Positions 27,634 to 37,038 of a stretch of DNA of 64,000 nt are shown one piece after another. The translations under genes were made by a program, and so were the position numbers. The number at the start of each line of letters is the position of its first letter. The stretch's first letter is position 1. Source of the stretch: Porticoccus sp033791605 (GTDB taxonomy: Bacteria; Pseudomonadota; Gammaproteobacteria; Pseudomonadales; Porticoccaceae); the NCBI GenBank assembly GCA_033791605.1, contig JASJGJ010000094.1:70897-134896 (forward strand), in the 5' to 3' direction. The notes below the pieces were generated by a model that saw only the letters and a list, made by a program, of their open reading frames with translations, made no database searches and had not been told where the DNA came from.

Positions 27634-28482
27634 CTAGCTGGATTCACACACGGAATTAACGAAGTGGGGACCGAGATCAAATTCAGGAATCTGAAAATTA
27701 TTTGGATAACTAACCTTGACCAAATACAAACCATTGCCCCGTGCCGTTGCTGGAGCTTTCGTTCGATCTCGACACTCCAACAAGCTCTCCAACCATTCGA
27801 CTGACTGCTGACCACGCCCAACACAAAGCAAACCACCCACAATATTTCTAACCATGTGGTGCAAAAAAGCATTAGCCGTTATCTCAAAAATCACCAGCCC
27901 TCCTTGTCTCCACACCTTTGCGGAATGTACATTTCTATTGGGCGAAAGGGATTGACAGCCTGAAGCACGAAAGGAACTAAAATCATGTTCTCCCAGTAAC
28001 TGCTGAGCAGCTTCGTCCATTAAACGTTCATCCAAGTGAGATTTTTCCCATGTCAGCCACTGATAAAAAAGCGCCGGACGATGGGGCTGGTTAGCTATTA
28101 AATAACGATAGGTTCTTGCCGTTGCACTGAAACGCGCATGAAATTCGGCAGTTCTTTCTTCCACCCAATGGAGACGTATACCAAAAGGTAGATTGGCATT
28201 GGCACCCAATAACCAGTTACGCGGCTTACGTTCTGCACCAGTATCAAAATGTATAATTTGATGGGTTCCATGCACACCAGTATCTGTTCTCCCAGCACAA
28301 GCTACGGTTACAGGTTCATTAGCAACTACTGTCAGAGCAGCTTCAACTTCAGCCTGAACACTGGGACTGTGATTTTGGCGTTGCCAACCACAAAAAGAAC
28401 TGCCGTCATATTCGACGGCAGCTGCTATACGCTTAACCCCCTCGGGTAAATTCTGACCTTCTGGCACGAGGCAATTAGGCAA
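27634..28482 (-). CDS. truA: tRNA pseudouridine(38-40) synthase
   Basis: Makes pseudouridine at positions 38-40 of the tRNA anticodon arm. The catalytic Asp is in CAGRTDTGVHG (near residue 66), with YDGSSFCGWQRQ upstream and the FLHHMVRNIVG segment near 212. The 282-residue length is normal; the true start may be slightly downstream, since the first 17 residues precede the conserved RIAAAVEYDG. It sits between fimV and trpF, as in Pseudomonas. Confidence 0.95.
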   Translation of the reverse strand: MPNCLVPEGQNLPEGVKRIAAAVEYDGSSFCGWQRQNHSPSVQAEVEAALTVVANEPVTVACAGRTDTGVHGTHQIIHFDTGAERKPRNWLLGANANLPFGIRLHWVEERTAEFHARFSATARTYRYLIANQPHRPALFYQWLTWEKSHLDERLMDEAAQQLLGEHDFSSFRASGCQSLSPNRNVHSAKVWRQGGLVIFEITANAFLHHMVRNIVGGLLCVGRGQQSVEWLESLLECRDRTKAPATARGNGLYLVKVSYPNNFQIPEFDLGPHFVNSVCESS

Positions 28483-28514
28483 ATACCTCCAAGGTGTCTC
28501 TAAACTAGAGTGAA

Positions 28515-31022
28515 TCAGGCAACACCCTCAAGTAATTTACGTGCTTGATCCTGCTGACCAGCATCGCCAAGGGACACAACTTCATCCAAAATCTCCTTAG
28601 CACTCTCCGGGTCACCCATATCAAGGTATGCCTGCGCCAGCTCTAACTTAGTACTACATTCATCTTCACCAGCCAGAAGATCAAGGTCATCATCGAAATC
28701 ATCAAAATCATCTGCAGAAACTGTATCTACAATGGCATTATCAGTTTTTGGGTCAGCAGAAGAAATGATGTCAGGTTCAGAGCTACCATCAAGACCACTA
28801 CCTTCAAGATCGATACTTTCCATGCCAGCATCGATATCCAATGACAGAGAGTCCAAATCTATATCTTCGAGATCTAAATCCAAATCAAAGTCAGAAATAC
28901 TCTCAGAAGCAACGTTCTTTTCAGTCTTGACGACGTCATCTGGCAAGTCATCTTCAGAATCAGAATCGAGGCCATCAAAATTAAGCTCTATATCTTCTAG
29001 CGAAGAGCTCTCAGCCAAAGAAGAGCCCTCAACTAAACTAAGAGAGGTGTCTTCAGTTAAATCGAGTGACAACGATTCCTCAGAAATAATAGACTCTTCG
29101 GAGTCATCATCAGATTCACCCTCGTCAATGGCTCCAAAGTTGTGTTCAAAAATCTCTTCATCCACGGAATCTGAAACCAATTCAGCACGCAGCGAAGCAA
29201 TTTTAGTCTCTATTTCTGAATTACTAAGCTCAGTCAGCTCTTGATACTGCTCGTCAAATTTATCCAACTCTTTAGAACTAACATAAACCTCAAGCAGTTT
29301 CAGTCGCAACGAAGCATCATCAGGACTTTCGGCAATAGCACCAAGAAGAACACTTTCAGCCTGCTTATAGTTATCAAGAGATAGGTAGATATCAGCTTCG
29401 CCTAAGGGGTCAACATCCTCACCTTCTGTCAGCTCTAGCTCTTCTAAATTTTTCAGATCCTGCTCATCAAGGTCTGATGAAATTTCACCAAGTACTTGCC
29501 TCTCATCTTCATCGAAGAAAGCACTCTCGTCTTCTTCCTCAGCATCCTCCTTCTCAACCAATGTCTTTAGGGACAACTCTTCTGTTTCTTCATCATCCTG
29601 CTTACGATTTTTGAAAAACAGAACAATGGCTAAAAGTATGACTAGCAGAATAATAAAAGGATAAAGCAGTAAGTCGATCCAACCATCAAGATCAAATCCA
29701 CCTTTCTTAGCCGGAGTAGAGGATTCAGAGCCTCCGCTCATACCTTCTTCCGTCGACACTGCCTCCACCGCACTTTCTTTTGATACGGCACCACCTGCTT
29801 GAAGTTCAGACTCAGCTTCTGTTGCGAATTCTGAAGAAACGGCATCTGCAACTTCAGATGCACCTTCTGTTTCTATTGCTTGCTGTGATGCCACTTGCGC
29901 AGCCCTGAGAGAATCATCATTGATTTCCACAAGACGACTCATTGTGGCAATCTGCTCTTCCATATTGGACAGGCGAGCCTTCAACTCTGCATTTTCACGC
30001 TGGGTTTTATCCAGCTCTTCCTGAAAAATAGCAAACTCATTTTCTAAAGCTTCAGTACCCCTACCGGTAGAACCACCGCCCACACCAGAAGAGGATCCAC
30101 CACTCGCGCCACCATCGACAACAGCACCATCATTTGGCGCAGCCAACTTCAGCCGGCCACCGGTATCAACCTGATGAGCTACTGGAGAGTCAACGGTGCT
30201 ATCCATTGCATCTAACTGGGTTTCAGTCGACTTGTTATTAATAGAACTTTCAGGATCGAAATCTATTTCAGAATTAACATCCTGATGACTTAATTGGGAA
30301 ATTTCTGAAGAACTGGGCAAGCGTAAAACTGCACCCGTTTTAAGTAAATTAATATTGCCATTAATGAATGCGTTGGGATTCGACTGTTTGATAGCAGCCA
30401 GGCTTTGCATAATCGTGGCGTCACCTGGTTTGATTTGTTTAGCGATCCCCCAAGCTGTATCGCCTGAAGCAACACGGTATTCAGAACCACTGGAAGATTT
30501 AGCCTGAGGAGCTACACGTGAAGGAGCCTTTTGTGCTGATGAAGCCTGAACCTGCTTTCCCTTTGGCGGCTGCGGGCTAGCGCTCGCAGCTTTAATCTTT
30601 TTTGCAGATGCCCTCTCTGTGGCATAGACAGGCAAATCCATCAATAAGGTATATTCCCTCAGCAATCGACCCGATGGCCACTGCACATCTAACAAGAAAT
30701 CCAGATAGGGTTCACGAATAGGCTTCCGTGAAGAGATGCGAATCATTGGCTTATCAGGGTTTGACATGTCGACCTTGAAACGCAGATCCGTCAACAAAAA
30801 CAACCTTTCAACACCAGCAGCTTCAAAATCATCTCTAGAACCCAAACCAATCAGCATTTCAAGTTCACTGAGGTCTCCGGTATTAAGCAGCTCTATCTCA
30901 GCATCAAGCGGCTCATTTAAAGATGAATTCAGCTTAAGCTCACCCATACCCAAGGCAAACACTGTATTGGTGAATAAAATCCCCAGCAAACCAGCGGTCA
31001 AGGTCAGATTGCGCAACGTCAT
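28515..31022 (-). CDS. fimV: FimV-like polar hub protein
   Basis: Large inner-membrane protein of about 835 residues. Order: signal peptide ending near VFALG; FimV N-terminal domain (GELKLNSSLNEPLDAEIELL); LysM peptidoglycan-binding domain near 185-245 (YRVASGDTAWGIAKQI); coiled coil near 320-370; single membrane helix near 460-480; then a very acidic cytoplasmic half with TPR-like repeats and the conserved C-terminal TPR (CSTKLELAQAYLDMGDPESAKEILDEV). FimV organises the cell pole and supports type IV pilus function. The start at 31022 has AGGGA seven bases upstream; an ATG 13 codons further up would precede the signal peptide. Confidence 0.93.
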   Translation of the reverse strand: MTLRNLTLTAGLLGILFTNTVFALGMGELKLNSSLNEPLDAEIELLNTGDLSELEMLIGLGSRDDFEAAGVERLFLLTDLRFKVDMSNPDKPMIRISSRKPIREPYLDFLLDVQWPSGRLLREYTLLMDLPVYATERASAKKIKAASASPQPPKGKQVQASSAQKAPSRVAPQAKSSSGSEYRVASGDTAWGIAKQIKPGDATIMQSLAAIKQSNPNAFINGNINLLKTGAVLRLPSSSEISQLSHQDVNSEIDFDPESSINNKSTETQLDAMDSTVDSPVAHQVDTGGRLKLAAPNDGAVVDGGASGGSSSGVGGGSTGRGTEALENEFAIFQEELDKTQRENAELKARLSNMEEQIATMSRLVEINDDSLRAAQVASQQAIETEGASEVADAVSSEFATEAESELQAGGAVSKESAVEAVSTEEGMSGGSESSTPAKKGGFDLDGWIDLLLYPFIILLVILLAIVLFFKNRKQDDEETEELSLKTLVEKEDAEEEDESAFFDEDERQVLGEISSDLDEQDLKNLEELELTEGEDVDPLGEADIYLSLDNYKQAESVLLGAIAESPDDASLRLKLLEVYVSSKELDKFDEQYQELTELSNSEIETKIASLRAELVSDSVDEEIFEHNFGAIDEGESDDDSEESIISEESLSLDLTEDTSLSLVEGSSLAESSSLEDIELNFDGLDSDSEDDLPDDVVKTEKNVASESISDFDLDLDLEDIDLDSLSLDIDAGMESIDLEGSGLDGSSEPDIISSADPKTDNAIVDTVSADDFDDFDDDLDLLAGEDECSTKLELAQAYLDMGDPESAKEILDEVVSLGDAGQQDQARKLLEGVA

Positions 31023-31261
31023 GATGTGTTCCCTGTAAGTCATCAGGAGAGATTCCCCCACCTAGTCTTTATAAAGTAATGGACAACCATTAACCCTTTA
31101 TTAGATTGTCACTGCAAGTATTTATGACTATTAAGAATTGTTCAACAGGCAGAGTGGCAAAATATGCATAAAACCAACTGTTATTGGACCAGATTTATGA
31201 TCAATTGCACAAAACAGTAAAGCTGAAGCAAATAGCAAGACGCTCAAAGCTTGGTCAAACG

Positions 31262-31296
31262 AAAAATAAAGATGCGCCCCATTAACCATGGGGCGT
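31262..31296 (-). terminator. Rho-independent terminator after asd
   Basis: An 8-bp perfect stem (CGCCCCAT / ATGGGGCG, arms 31275-31282 and 31288-31295) with a 5-base loop lies 9 bases past the asd stop and, on the minus strand, is followed by a T-rich run. It separates asd from fimV, which is 240 bases further on. Confidence 0.75.
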
Positions 31297-31303
31297 AGAT
31301 AAA

Positions 31304-32419
31304 TTAGGCTTCCAACAGGATCCGCAGTATACGTCGCAGTGGTTCTGCCGCCCCCCATAACAGCTGATCGCCTACGGTAAACGCTGACAGGTAATTATCA
31401 CCCATATTCATCTTTCTCAGACGACCTACAGGTACATGCAAGTGCCCAGTGACGGCTGCAGGAGTAAGCTGCTTTAAGCTAGCTTCGCGGTCGTTAGGTA
31501 CAACATTTACCCAATCATTGGCTTCCGACAATATGGATTCAATCTCATCTATGGGTGCGTTTTTAGTCAGCTTGATTGTCAATGCCTGACTATGGCAACG
31601 CATAGCACCAATACGAACACAAAGACCATCCACTGGAATGAGAGAACTACCGGAACGTCCAAGAATTTTGTTGGTTTCTGACTGCCCTTTCCACTCTTCC
31701 TTGCTTTGGCCATTTTCTAGCTGCACATCAATCCAGGGTAACAAACTACCCGCTAACGGCGCACCAAAATTGTTGGTAGGGAAATTACCGTCACGCATAG
31801 TAGCAACCACTTTGCGATCAATGTCCAAAATAGCAGACGCAGGGTTGACCAACTCAGCAGCCACAGATTGCTCAATAGAACCCATCTGAGCGATCAGCTC
31901 GCGCATATTCTGCGCCCCAGCACCGGAAGCAGCCTGATAAGTCATTGCTGAAGCCCACTCAACCAAGCCCTCCTTAAAGAGTCCTCCAAGCCCCATAAGC
32001 ATCAAGCTAACAGTACAGTTACCACCAATGAAGTTCTTGGTGCCACTGACGATACCGTCTTTGATGACATTCAGATTGACTGGATCCAATACAATCAAGG
32101 CGTCATCAGCCATCCGTAAGGCAGAAGCAGCATCAATCCAGTAGCCATTCCAGCCTGATTTACGCAATTCAGGGTAAACCGCCTGGGTATAGTCGCCACC
32201 CTGACAAGTCACAATAATGTCCAGTTTCGCCAGCGATTCGATATCGTTAGCATCCTGTAGAGGGGCAACCTCTTTACCAACACTTGGGCCGGGCTGACCT
32301 AACTGCGATGTAGTAAAGAAAACTGGTTCAATATCGGCAAAGTCATTCTCCTGAATCATACGATCCATCAGCACTGAACCAACCATGCCACGCCAACCTA
32401 CAAAACCTACTTTATTCAT
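31304..32419 (-). CDS. asd: Aspartate-semialdehyde dehydrogenase
   Basis: Reduces aspartyl phosphate to the semialdehyde for Lys, Met, Thr and diaminopimelate. VGFVGWRGMVGSVLM at the N-terminus binds NADP, the catalytic Cys is in GGNCTVSLML (near residue 134), and the later RIGAMRCHSQALTIKL contains the active-site His. The 371-residue length is that of the gammaproteobacterial Asd1 form. It lies between leuB and fimV as in Pseudomonas. Confidence 0.97.
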   Translation of the reverse strand: MNKVGFVGWRGMVGSVLMDRMIQENDFADIEPVFFTTSQLGQPGPSVGKEVAPLQDANDIESLAKLDIIVTCQGGDYTQAVYPELRKSGWNGYWIDAASALRMADDALIVLDPVNLNVIKDGIVSGTKNFIGGNCTVSLMLMGLGGLFKEGLVEWASAMTYQAASGAGAQNMRELIAQMGSIEQSVAAELVNPASAILDIDRKVVATMRDGNFPTNNFGAPLAGSLLPWIDVQLENGQSKEEWKGQSETNKILGRSGSSLIPVDGLCVRIGAMRCHSQALTIKLTKNAPIDEIESILSEANDWVNVVPNDREASLKQLTPAAVTGHLHVPVGRLRKMNMGDNYLSAFTVGDQLLWGAAEPLRRILRILLEA

Positions 32420-32500
32420 TTATATTCAACCAATTAATAGACATTTATAATAAATTACTTTAATTTTTTGTGCCAATCTTAGCAATAAAAAATCACTAAC

Positions 32501-33574
32501 CTACAGTACTAAGACTACCGCATCACCCATCTCCGAGGTACTAACTTTACGTGTTCCTTCAGTATAGATATCCGGCGTTCGCAGCCCTTGATCCAAAACC
32601 TTACTGACTGCCATCTCGATGGCATCTGCCGCTTCAGGTGCATTCAGCGAATAGCGTAACATCATCGCCACCGATAAAATCGTCGCCAATGGATTCGCCA
32701 CACCCTGCCCGGCAATATCAGGAGCAGAGCCATGACAAGGTTCATATAAACCTTTGCCATCTTTATCCAAAGAGGCAGAAGGTAGCATACCGATAGAACC
32801 TGTCAGCATGGCTGCGGCATCAGACAAGATGTCACCAAACATATTACCTGTCACCACCACGTCAAACTGCTTGGGAGCCTTCACCAATTGCATCGCGGCG
32901 TTATCCACATACATATGGCTCAACGTCACCTCAGGATAGTCTTTAGCCACCTCTTCCATGATTTCACGCCATAGTATCGTTGCCTCCAACACATTGGCTT
33001 TATCCACGGAACAAACACGTTTATCGCGCACCATCGCAGCTTCAAATGCCACCTTACCGATACGGCGAATTTCCGACTCACAATATTTGTAAGTGTTATA
33101 GCCTTCGCGCTCGCCGTTCTCTAGAACCCTTATTCCTCGAGGCTCTCCGAAATATATACCCCCAGTGAGCTCTCTCACAATCAAGATATCCAAGCCGGAA
33201 ACAATTTCGGGTTTCAGTGAAGAAGCATCAGCCAACTGCGGATATAAAATTGCCGGGCGCAAATTGCCAAACAACTCCAAACCAGAACGCAACTTCAACA
33301 ACCCTTTCTCAGGACGAAGATCACGAGCCACCTCATCCCACTTGGGTCCACCCACTGAACCCATCAAAATGGCATCACACTGACGACCTTGCTCCAACGT
33401 CTTTTCGGGACAAGGTTCCCCTACTGCATCATAGGCCGCGCCGCCCAGCAGGCCTTCCTCTAACTCAATACCCAGAGAAAATTTCTGGTCGACTTTTTTT
33501 AACACTTTAACGGCTTCATCTACAATCTCTGGGCCAATATAGTCACCCTTAAGAATCAATACTTTCTTACTCAT
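32501..33574 (-). CDS. leuB: 3-isopropylmalate dehydrogenase
   Basis: NAD-dependent oxidative decarboxylation of 3-isopropylmalate. RELTGGIYFGEPRG, the YVDNAAMQL substrate and metal segment, GNMFGDILSDAAAML and the NAD-site EPCHGSAPDIAG are all present. The N-terminal motif reads LKGDYIGPEI where most homologues have LPGDGIGPEI, a double change (P to K, G to Y) in an otherwise canonical 357-residue protein. Third gene of leuCDB. Confidence 0.97.
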   Translation of the reverse strand: MSKKVLILKGDYIGPEIVDEAVKVLKKVDQKFSLGIELEEGLLGGAAYDAVGEPCPEKTLEQGRQCDAILMGSVGGPKWDEVARDLRPEKGLLKLRSGLELFGNLRPAILYPQLADASSLKPEIVSGLDILIVRELTGGIYFGEPRGIRVLENGEREGYNTYKYCESEIRRIGKVAFEAAMVRDKRVCSVDKANVLEATILWREIMEEVAKDYPEVTLSHMYVDNAAMQLVKAPKQFDVVVTGNMFGDILSDAAAMLTGSIGMLPSASLDKDGKGLYEPCHGSAPDIAGQGVANPLATILSVAMMLRYSLNAPEAADAIEMAVSKVLDQGLRTPDIYTEGTRKVSTSEMGDAVVLVL

Positions 33575-33616
33575 TTATCAATATCCTTAATTCTTAGACA
33601 CTCCGACCAATGCTCT

Positions 33617-34267
33617 CTACTTAATCGCACCAAATAGCCAAGGAGTGTCTTTCTCCCGCGCTGCTTCATAAGCACAAATAGCATCCGCATCGTTCAGCGT
33701 CAGACCAATCTCATCCAAACCTTCAAGCAAGCAGTCTTTATTAAACTCATCAATATCGAAGGGGAATTCTTCACCGGCGGGTGTAACCACCACCTGACGC
33801 GGCAAATCCACAGCCAACGCATAGCCTTCATTTTCTGCCACATCAGCAAACAACTTGTCAACTATATTTTCTTTTAAAACAATAGGTAACAGTCCATTCT
33901 TAAGACAATTGTTAAAGAAAATATCGGCAAAGCTCGGCGCAATAACTGCCCGAAAACCATAGTCCTCTAATGCCCAAGGCGCATGCTCGCGGCTGGAGCC
34001 ACAACCAAAATTCTCACGACAAAGCAGCACAGAGGCACCTTGGTAGCGGGGCCAGTTCAGCGGAAAATCTGGGTTCAATGATCTGTTAGCACAATCCTGT
34101 CCCGGCTGCCCTTCATCCAAATAACGCAGCTCATCAAACAGGTTTGGTCCAAAGCCACTGCGCTTGATAGATTTCAAAAACTGCTTAGGAATAATCATGT
34201 CAGTATCAACATTGGAACGATCAATACCTACCACAATTCCCTTATGTACGGTAAATGCTTTCATCAT
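33617..34267 (-). CDS. leuD: 3-isopropylmalate dehydratase small subunit
   Basis: Small (swivel-domain) subunit that joins LeuC to isomerise isopropylmalate. The motif GIVVGIDRSNVDTDMIIPKQFLK and the CGSSREHAPWAL loop are typical. The 216-residue length is normal. Its start overlaps the leuC stop by four bases, so the two subunits are co-translated; leuB follows 42 bases later. Confidence 0.97.
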   Translation of the reverse strand: MMKAFTVHKGIVVGIDRSNVDTDMIIPKQFLKSIKRSGFGPNLFDELRYLDEGQPGQDCANRSLNPDFPLNWPRYQGASVLLCRENFGCGSSREHAPWALEDYGFRAVIAPSFADIFFNNCLKNGLLPIVLKENIVDKLFADVAENEGYALAVDLPRQVVVTPAGEEFPFDIDEFNKDCLLEGLDEIGLTLNDADAICAYEAAREKDTPWLFGAIK

Positions 34268-35694
34268 GCGACCTCATCAAAGCTACGAACATCAGTAATA
34301 TGGCCCGCAATCGCAGCAGCAGCGGCCATTGCGGGGCTCACCAAGTGAGTCCGCCCACCATTACCTTGTCGCCCCTCAAAATTACGATTAGACGTAGAGG
34401 CACAATGCTCTCCAGCTCCTAATTTATCGGCATTCATTGCCAAACACATGGAACAGCCCGGCTCGCGCCAATCCATACCCGCTTCGATAAAAATTTTATC
34501 CAACCCTTCTGCTTCAGCTTGTGCTTTCACCATCTGTGAGCCCGGCACGACCAAGACTTGCTTAATGCTACCCGCCACCTTGCGACCTTTAGCCACTTTC
34601 GCTGCAGCACGCATATCTTCAATGCGAGAATTGGTACAAGAGCCAATAAACACGCGATCTACCGGTATATCAGTAATTGCCATGCCACCTTTCAATCCCA
34701 TATATCGGAGCGCTTGCTCAAGACTCTGCCTTTTTGCTGGATCAGCTTCATCTTCAATACGAGGTATCACACCGCTGACGGGCAAGACCATTTCAGGGGA
34801 GGTTCCCCAAGTGACCTGGGGCAAAATTTCTTCACCGTTCAACTCCACTACCGCATCAAACTTGGCATCATCATCGCTTTGCAGAGTTTGCCAATAGGCA
34901 ACAGCCTGATCCCAGACCTCACCAGTTGGCGCAAACTGACGCCCTTTGAAATACTCAATAGTCTGAGTATCTACCGCCACCATACCCACACGAGCACCCG
35001 CTTCAATGGCCATATTACACACCGTCATTCGGCCTTCGAGGGTCATGTCCCGGAAGACCTGACCGGCAAACTCAATGGCGTAACCGGTACCACCGGCGGT
35101 ACCAATTTTACCGATAATCGCTAACACCACATCTTTAGGTGTCACACCGTTGCCCAAGATGCCATCAACTTTGATCTGCATGTTTTTCATTTTCTTGGCC
35201 ACAAGACACTGGGTTGCCAACACATGCTCGACTTCCGAAGTGCCAATACCGTGAGCCAAACAAGCAAATGCACCATGGGTAGCCGTATGAGAGTCCCCAC
35301 AAACTACGGTCATGCCGGGCAATGAAGCGCCAAGTTCTGGCCCCATCACATGCACGATACCCTGTCCCATTTCATTCATGCCAAATTCACGAATACCGAA
35401 GTACTCACAGTTCTCATCCAGCGTTTTTACCTGAATACGAGAAGTTTCGTCAGGAATAGCATCCACACCGGCAGCACGTTCAGCAGAATCAGTAGAGATA
35501 TTGTGGTCAGGTGTTGCCACATTCACATCTAGGCGCCAGGGCTTGCGATTTGCAATACGAAGCCCCTCAAAAGCCTGAGGAGACGTCACCTCATGAAGAA
35601 TATGACGGTCGATGTAAATCAACGCAGAACCATCATCTCGCTGTTTTACCAGATGCGCGTCCCACAATTTATCGTAAAGGGTTTTTCCAGCCAT
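34264..35694 (-). CDS. leuC: 3-isopropylmalate dehydratase large subunit
   Basis: Aconitase-family large subunit, 476 residues. The [4Fe-4S] ligands are visible as the Cys in SCTNSR (near 356) and the two in GCSMCLAMN (near 416-419). First gene of leuCDB. A plausible promoter (35737-35765, minus strand) and an inverted repeat shared with a divergent LysR gene lie upstream, suggesting activation by that regulator. Confidence 0.98.
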   Translation of the reverse strand: MAGKTLYDKLWDAHLVKQRDDGSALIYIDRHILHEVTSPQAFEGLRIANRKPWRLDVNVATPDHNISTDSAERAAGVDAIPDETSRIQVKTLDENCEYFGIREFGMNEMGQGIVHVMGPELGASLPGMTVVCGDSHTATHGAFACLAHGIGTSEVEHVLATQCLVAKKMKNMQIKVDGILGNGVTPKDVVLAIIGKIGTAGGTGYAIEFAGQVFRDMTLEGRMTVCNMAIEAGARVGMVAVDTQTIEYFKGRQFAPTGEVWDQAVAYWQTLQSDDDAKFDAVVELNGEEILPQVTWGTSPEMVLPVSGVIPRIEDEADPAKRQSLEQALRYMGLKGGMAITDIPVDRVFIGSCTNSRIEDMRAAAKVAKGRKVAGSIKQVLVVPGSQMVKAQAEAEGLDKIFIEAGMDWREPGCSMCLAMNADKLGAGEHCASTSNRNFEGRQGNGGRTHLVSPAMAAAAAIAGHITDVRSFDEVA

Positions 35695-35736
35695 GTTTCT
35701 AGCCCAGTTATCTTAAAAAATATGATCGATTAAGTA

Positions 35737-35765
35737 ATTTTAGATACATGTTACAAATAAAACAA
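35737..35765 (-). promoter_or_regulatory. Predicted sigma70 promoter of leuCDB
   Basis: On the minus strand TTGTTT (35765-35760) and TAAAAT (35742-35737) are separated by exactly 17 bases, placing the transcription start near 35730 and a 5' UTR of about 35 bases before leuC. Consensus matching only. Confidence 0.6.
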
Positions 35766-35785
35766 ATTCATATTTTTTATCTATT

Positions 35786-35804
35786 GAATTCCAAATGGGA
35801 ATTC
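35786..35804. promoter_or_regulatory. Inverted repeat, candidate LysR-type operator
   Basis: GAATTCC-N5-GGAATTC is a perfect 7-bp inverted repeat containing the T-N11-A pattern of LysR-type recognition sites. Its centre (35795) falls at about -65 from the predicted leuC transcription start, the standard activation position, and it lies about 50 bases before the divergent LysR gene. Confidence 0.6.
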
Positions 35805-35851
35805 GTGCACCTATACTAAGATCTGATAACACGACTTGATACGCCACTATT

Positions 35852-36736
35852 ATGGACACACAATTACTGGAAGCTTTTATCGCCGTTGCCGACTCTGGCT
35901 CTTTTTCCATTGCCGCCGAAAGAATTCACGTCACCCAGCCAGCCGTAAGCAAACGCATCGCCCTATTAGAAGAACAGCTGAACTCCAGGCTATTCGACCG
36001 CATTGCTCGCTCTGTCACCCTGACAGAAGCTGGCGCAGCCTTACTACCTAGGGCAAACCACATACTTAGGGAAATTGCCGATACCACACAAGCCATTAAT
36101 GACCTTTCAGGTGACATCAGTGGCAGACTACGTTTGGCTATTAGCCACCATATTGGTCTGCACCGGCTGCCCCCTATGTTGAAACAGTTTGCTCAAAACT
36201 ATTCTGACGTTACCATAGATGTAGACTTTATGGACTCTGAGAAAGCCTACGAAGGCATTCTTCAGGGCCGCTTTGAAGTTGCCGTGATTACTCTAGCCCC
36301 GGAGGCTCACCCCAAAATTGAGGCAAAAAGCATATGGTCAGACCCTTTAGTGTTTATGGTTTCTGATGACCATCCACTTTTATCTAAAAACGCCACACCT
36401 ATAAATCCAACGCTGGATAACTTAAGAAACTACCCTGCTATCTTACCTGGCCTCGGTACCTACACCGGTAGGATGACCCGAGCGCTATTTGAGCAACATA
36501 ACGTCCCTCTACCTCCCACCATGACCACCAACTATCTCGAAACCATCAAAATGATGGTCAGCATAGGGCTGGGTTGGAGCCTGCTGCCCGAAAGCATGCT
36601 GGGAAACGGCATACGAACAGTAGAAATACCCAACATACAAATACAACGCGAGCTGGGTTATATCCACCACCAAGAGAAAAGCCTCTCCAATGCAGCGAAA
36701 GCGTTTATTCACTTGCTTCAGCAGGAAAGCCAATAA
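35852..36736 (+). CDS. LysR family transcriptional regulator, divergent from leuCDB
   Basis: A 294-residue LTTR: winged helix-turn-helix at residues 1-60 (LLEAFIAVADSGSFSIAAERIHVTQPAVSKRI) and a periplasmic-binding-like effector domain from about 90. The same divergent pairing with leuC is known in Pseudomonas. An operator-like repeat lies in the shared promoter region. A -10-like TATACT at 35812-35817 may drive the gene. The effector is unknown; a leucine-pathway metabolite is an inference from context. Confidence 0.92.
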   Translation: MDTQLLEAFIAVADSGSFSIAAERIHVTQPAVSKRIALLEEQLNSRLFDRIARSVTLTEAGAALLPRANHILREIADTTQAINDLSGDISGRLRLAISHHIGLHRLPPMLKQFAQNYSDVTIDVDFMDSEKAYEGILQGRFEVAVITLAPEAHPKIEAKSIWSDPLVFMVSDDHPLLSKNATPINPTLDNLRNYPAILPGLGTYTGRMTRALFEQHNVPLPPTMTTNYLETIKMMVSIGLGWSLLPESMLGNGIRTVEIPNIQIQRELGYIHHQEKSLSNAAKAFIHLLQQESQ

Positions 36737-37038
36737 AAATATGCCCAAGATCAGGAGCCATAGGCTTCTGTTCAAGGAAAAAGTAGTATTAAGTATTCGA
36801 TATTTTAAAGGGTGTTGATTTATGATCAACGAAAAGGGTTGGAACACAAAAACAGGGATTAAGCTTCTTATGCCAAACTACAAATGATCTTCTTTTTCCC
36901 AGCCCCCTGCAAACAAAGATAACCTTAGCTTGAAATTGTTTGGCCCGAAATAAGGGAGCCGAAGTGATATAAGACCATAGGCGTTTGAATAAACTGTTAA
37001 ACACATATCAGAAATCCACCGACACTAAGGAGAGTATT
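36737..37038. other. Spacer between the LysR gene and the small membrane protein
   Basis: About 300 bases with no convincing gene. A hairpin AGGAGCC-ATA-GGCTTCT lies at 36753-36769 just after the LysR stop without a T-run. GTTAAAC at 36996-37002 matches the GTTRRRY core of integron recombination sites and would be the left boundary if the next gene is a cassette. Minus-strand ORFs here have no family resemblance. Confidence 0.4.

Noticed and set aside
28732..29244. 170-residue Ser-rich plus-strand ORF inside fimV
   Set aside because: It is the antisense reading of the Asp/Glu/Ser-rich fimV tail; low-complexity composition explains its length.
31131..31358. 75-residue minus-strand ORF across the asd terminator
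   Set aside because: It overlaps the asd 3' end in another frame and reads through a clear terminator hairpin.
36509..37004. Two minus-strand ORFs overlapping the LysR end and the following spacer
   Set aside because: One overlaps the well-supported LysR gene; neither has an RBS or recognisable domains.
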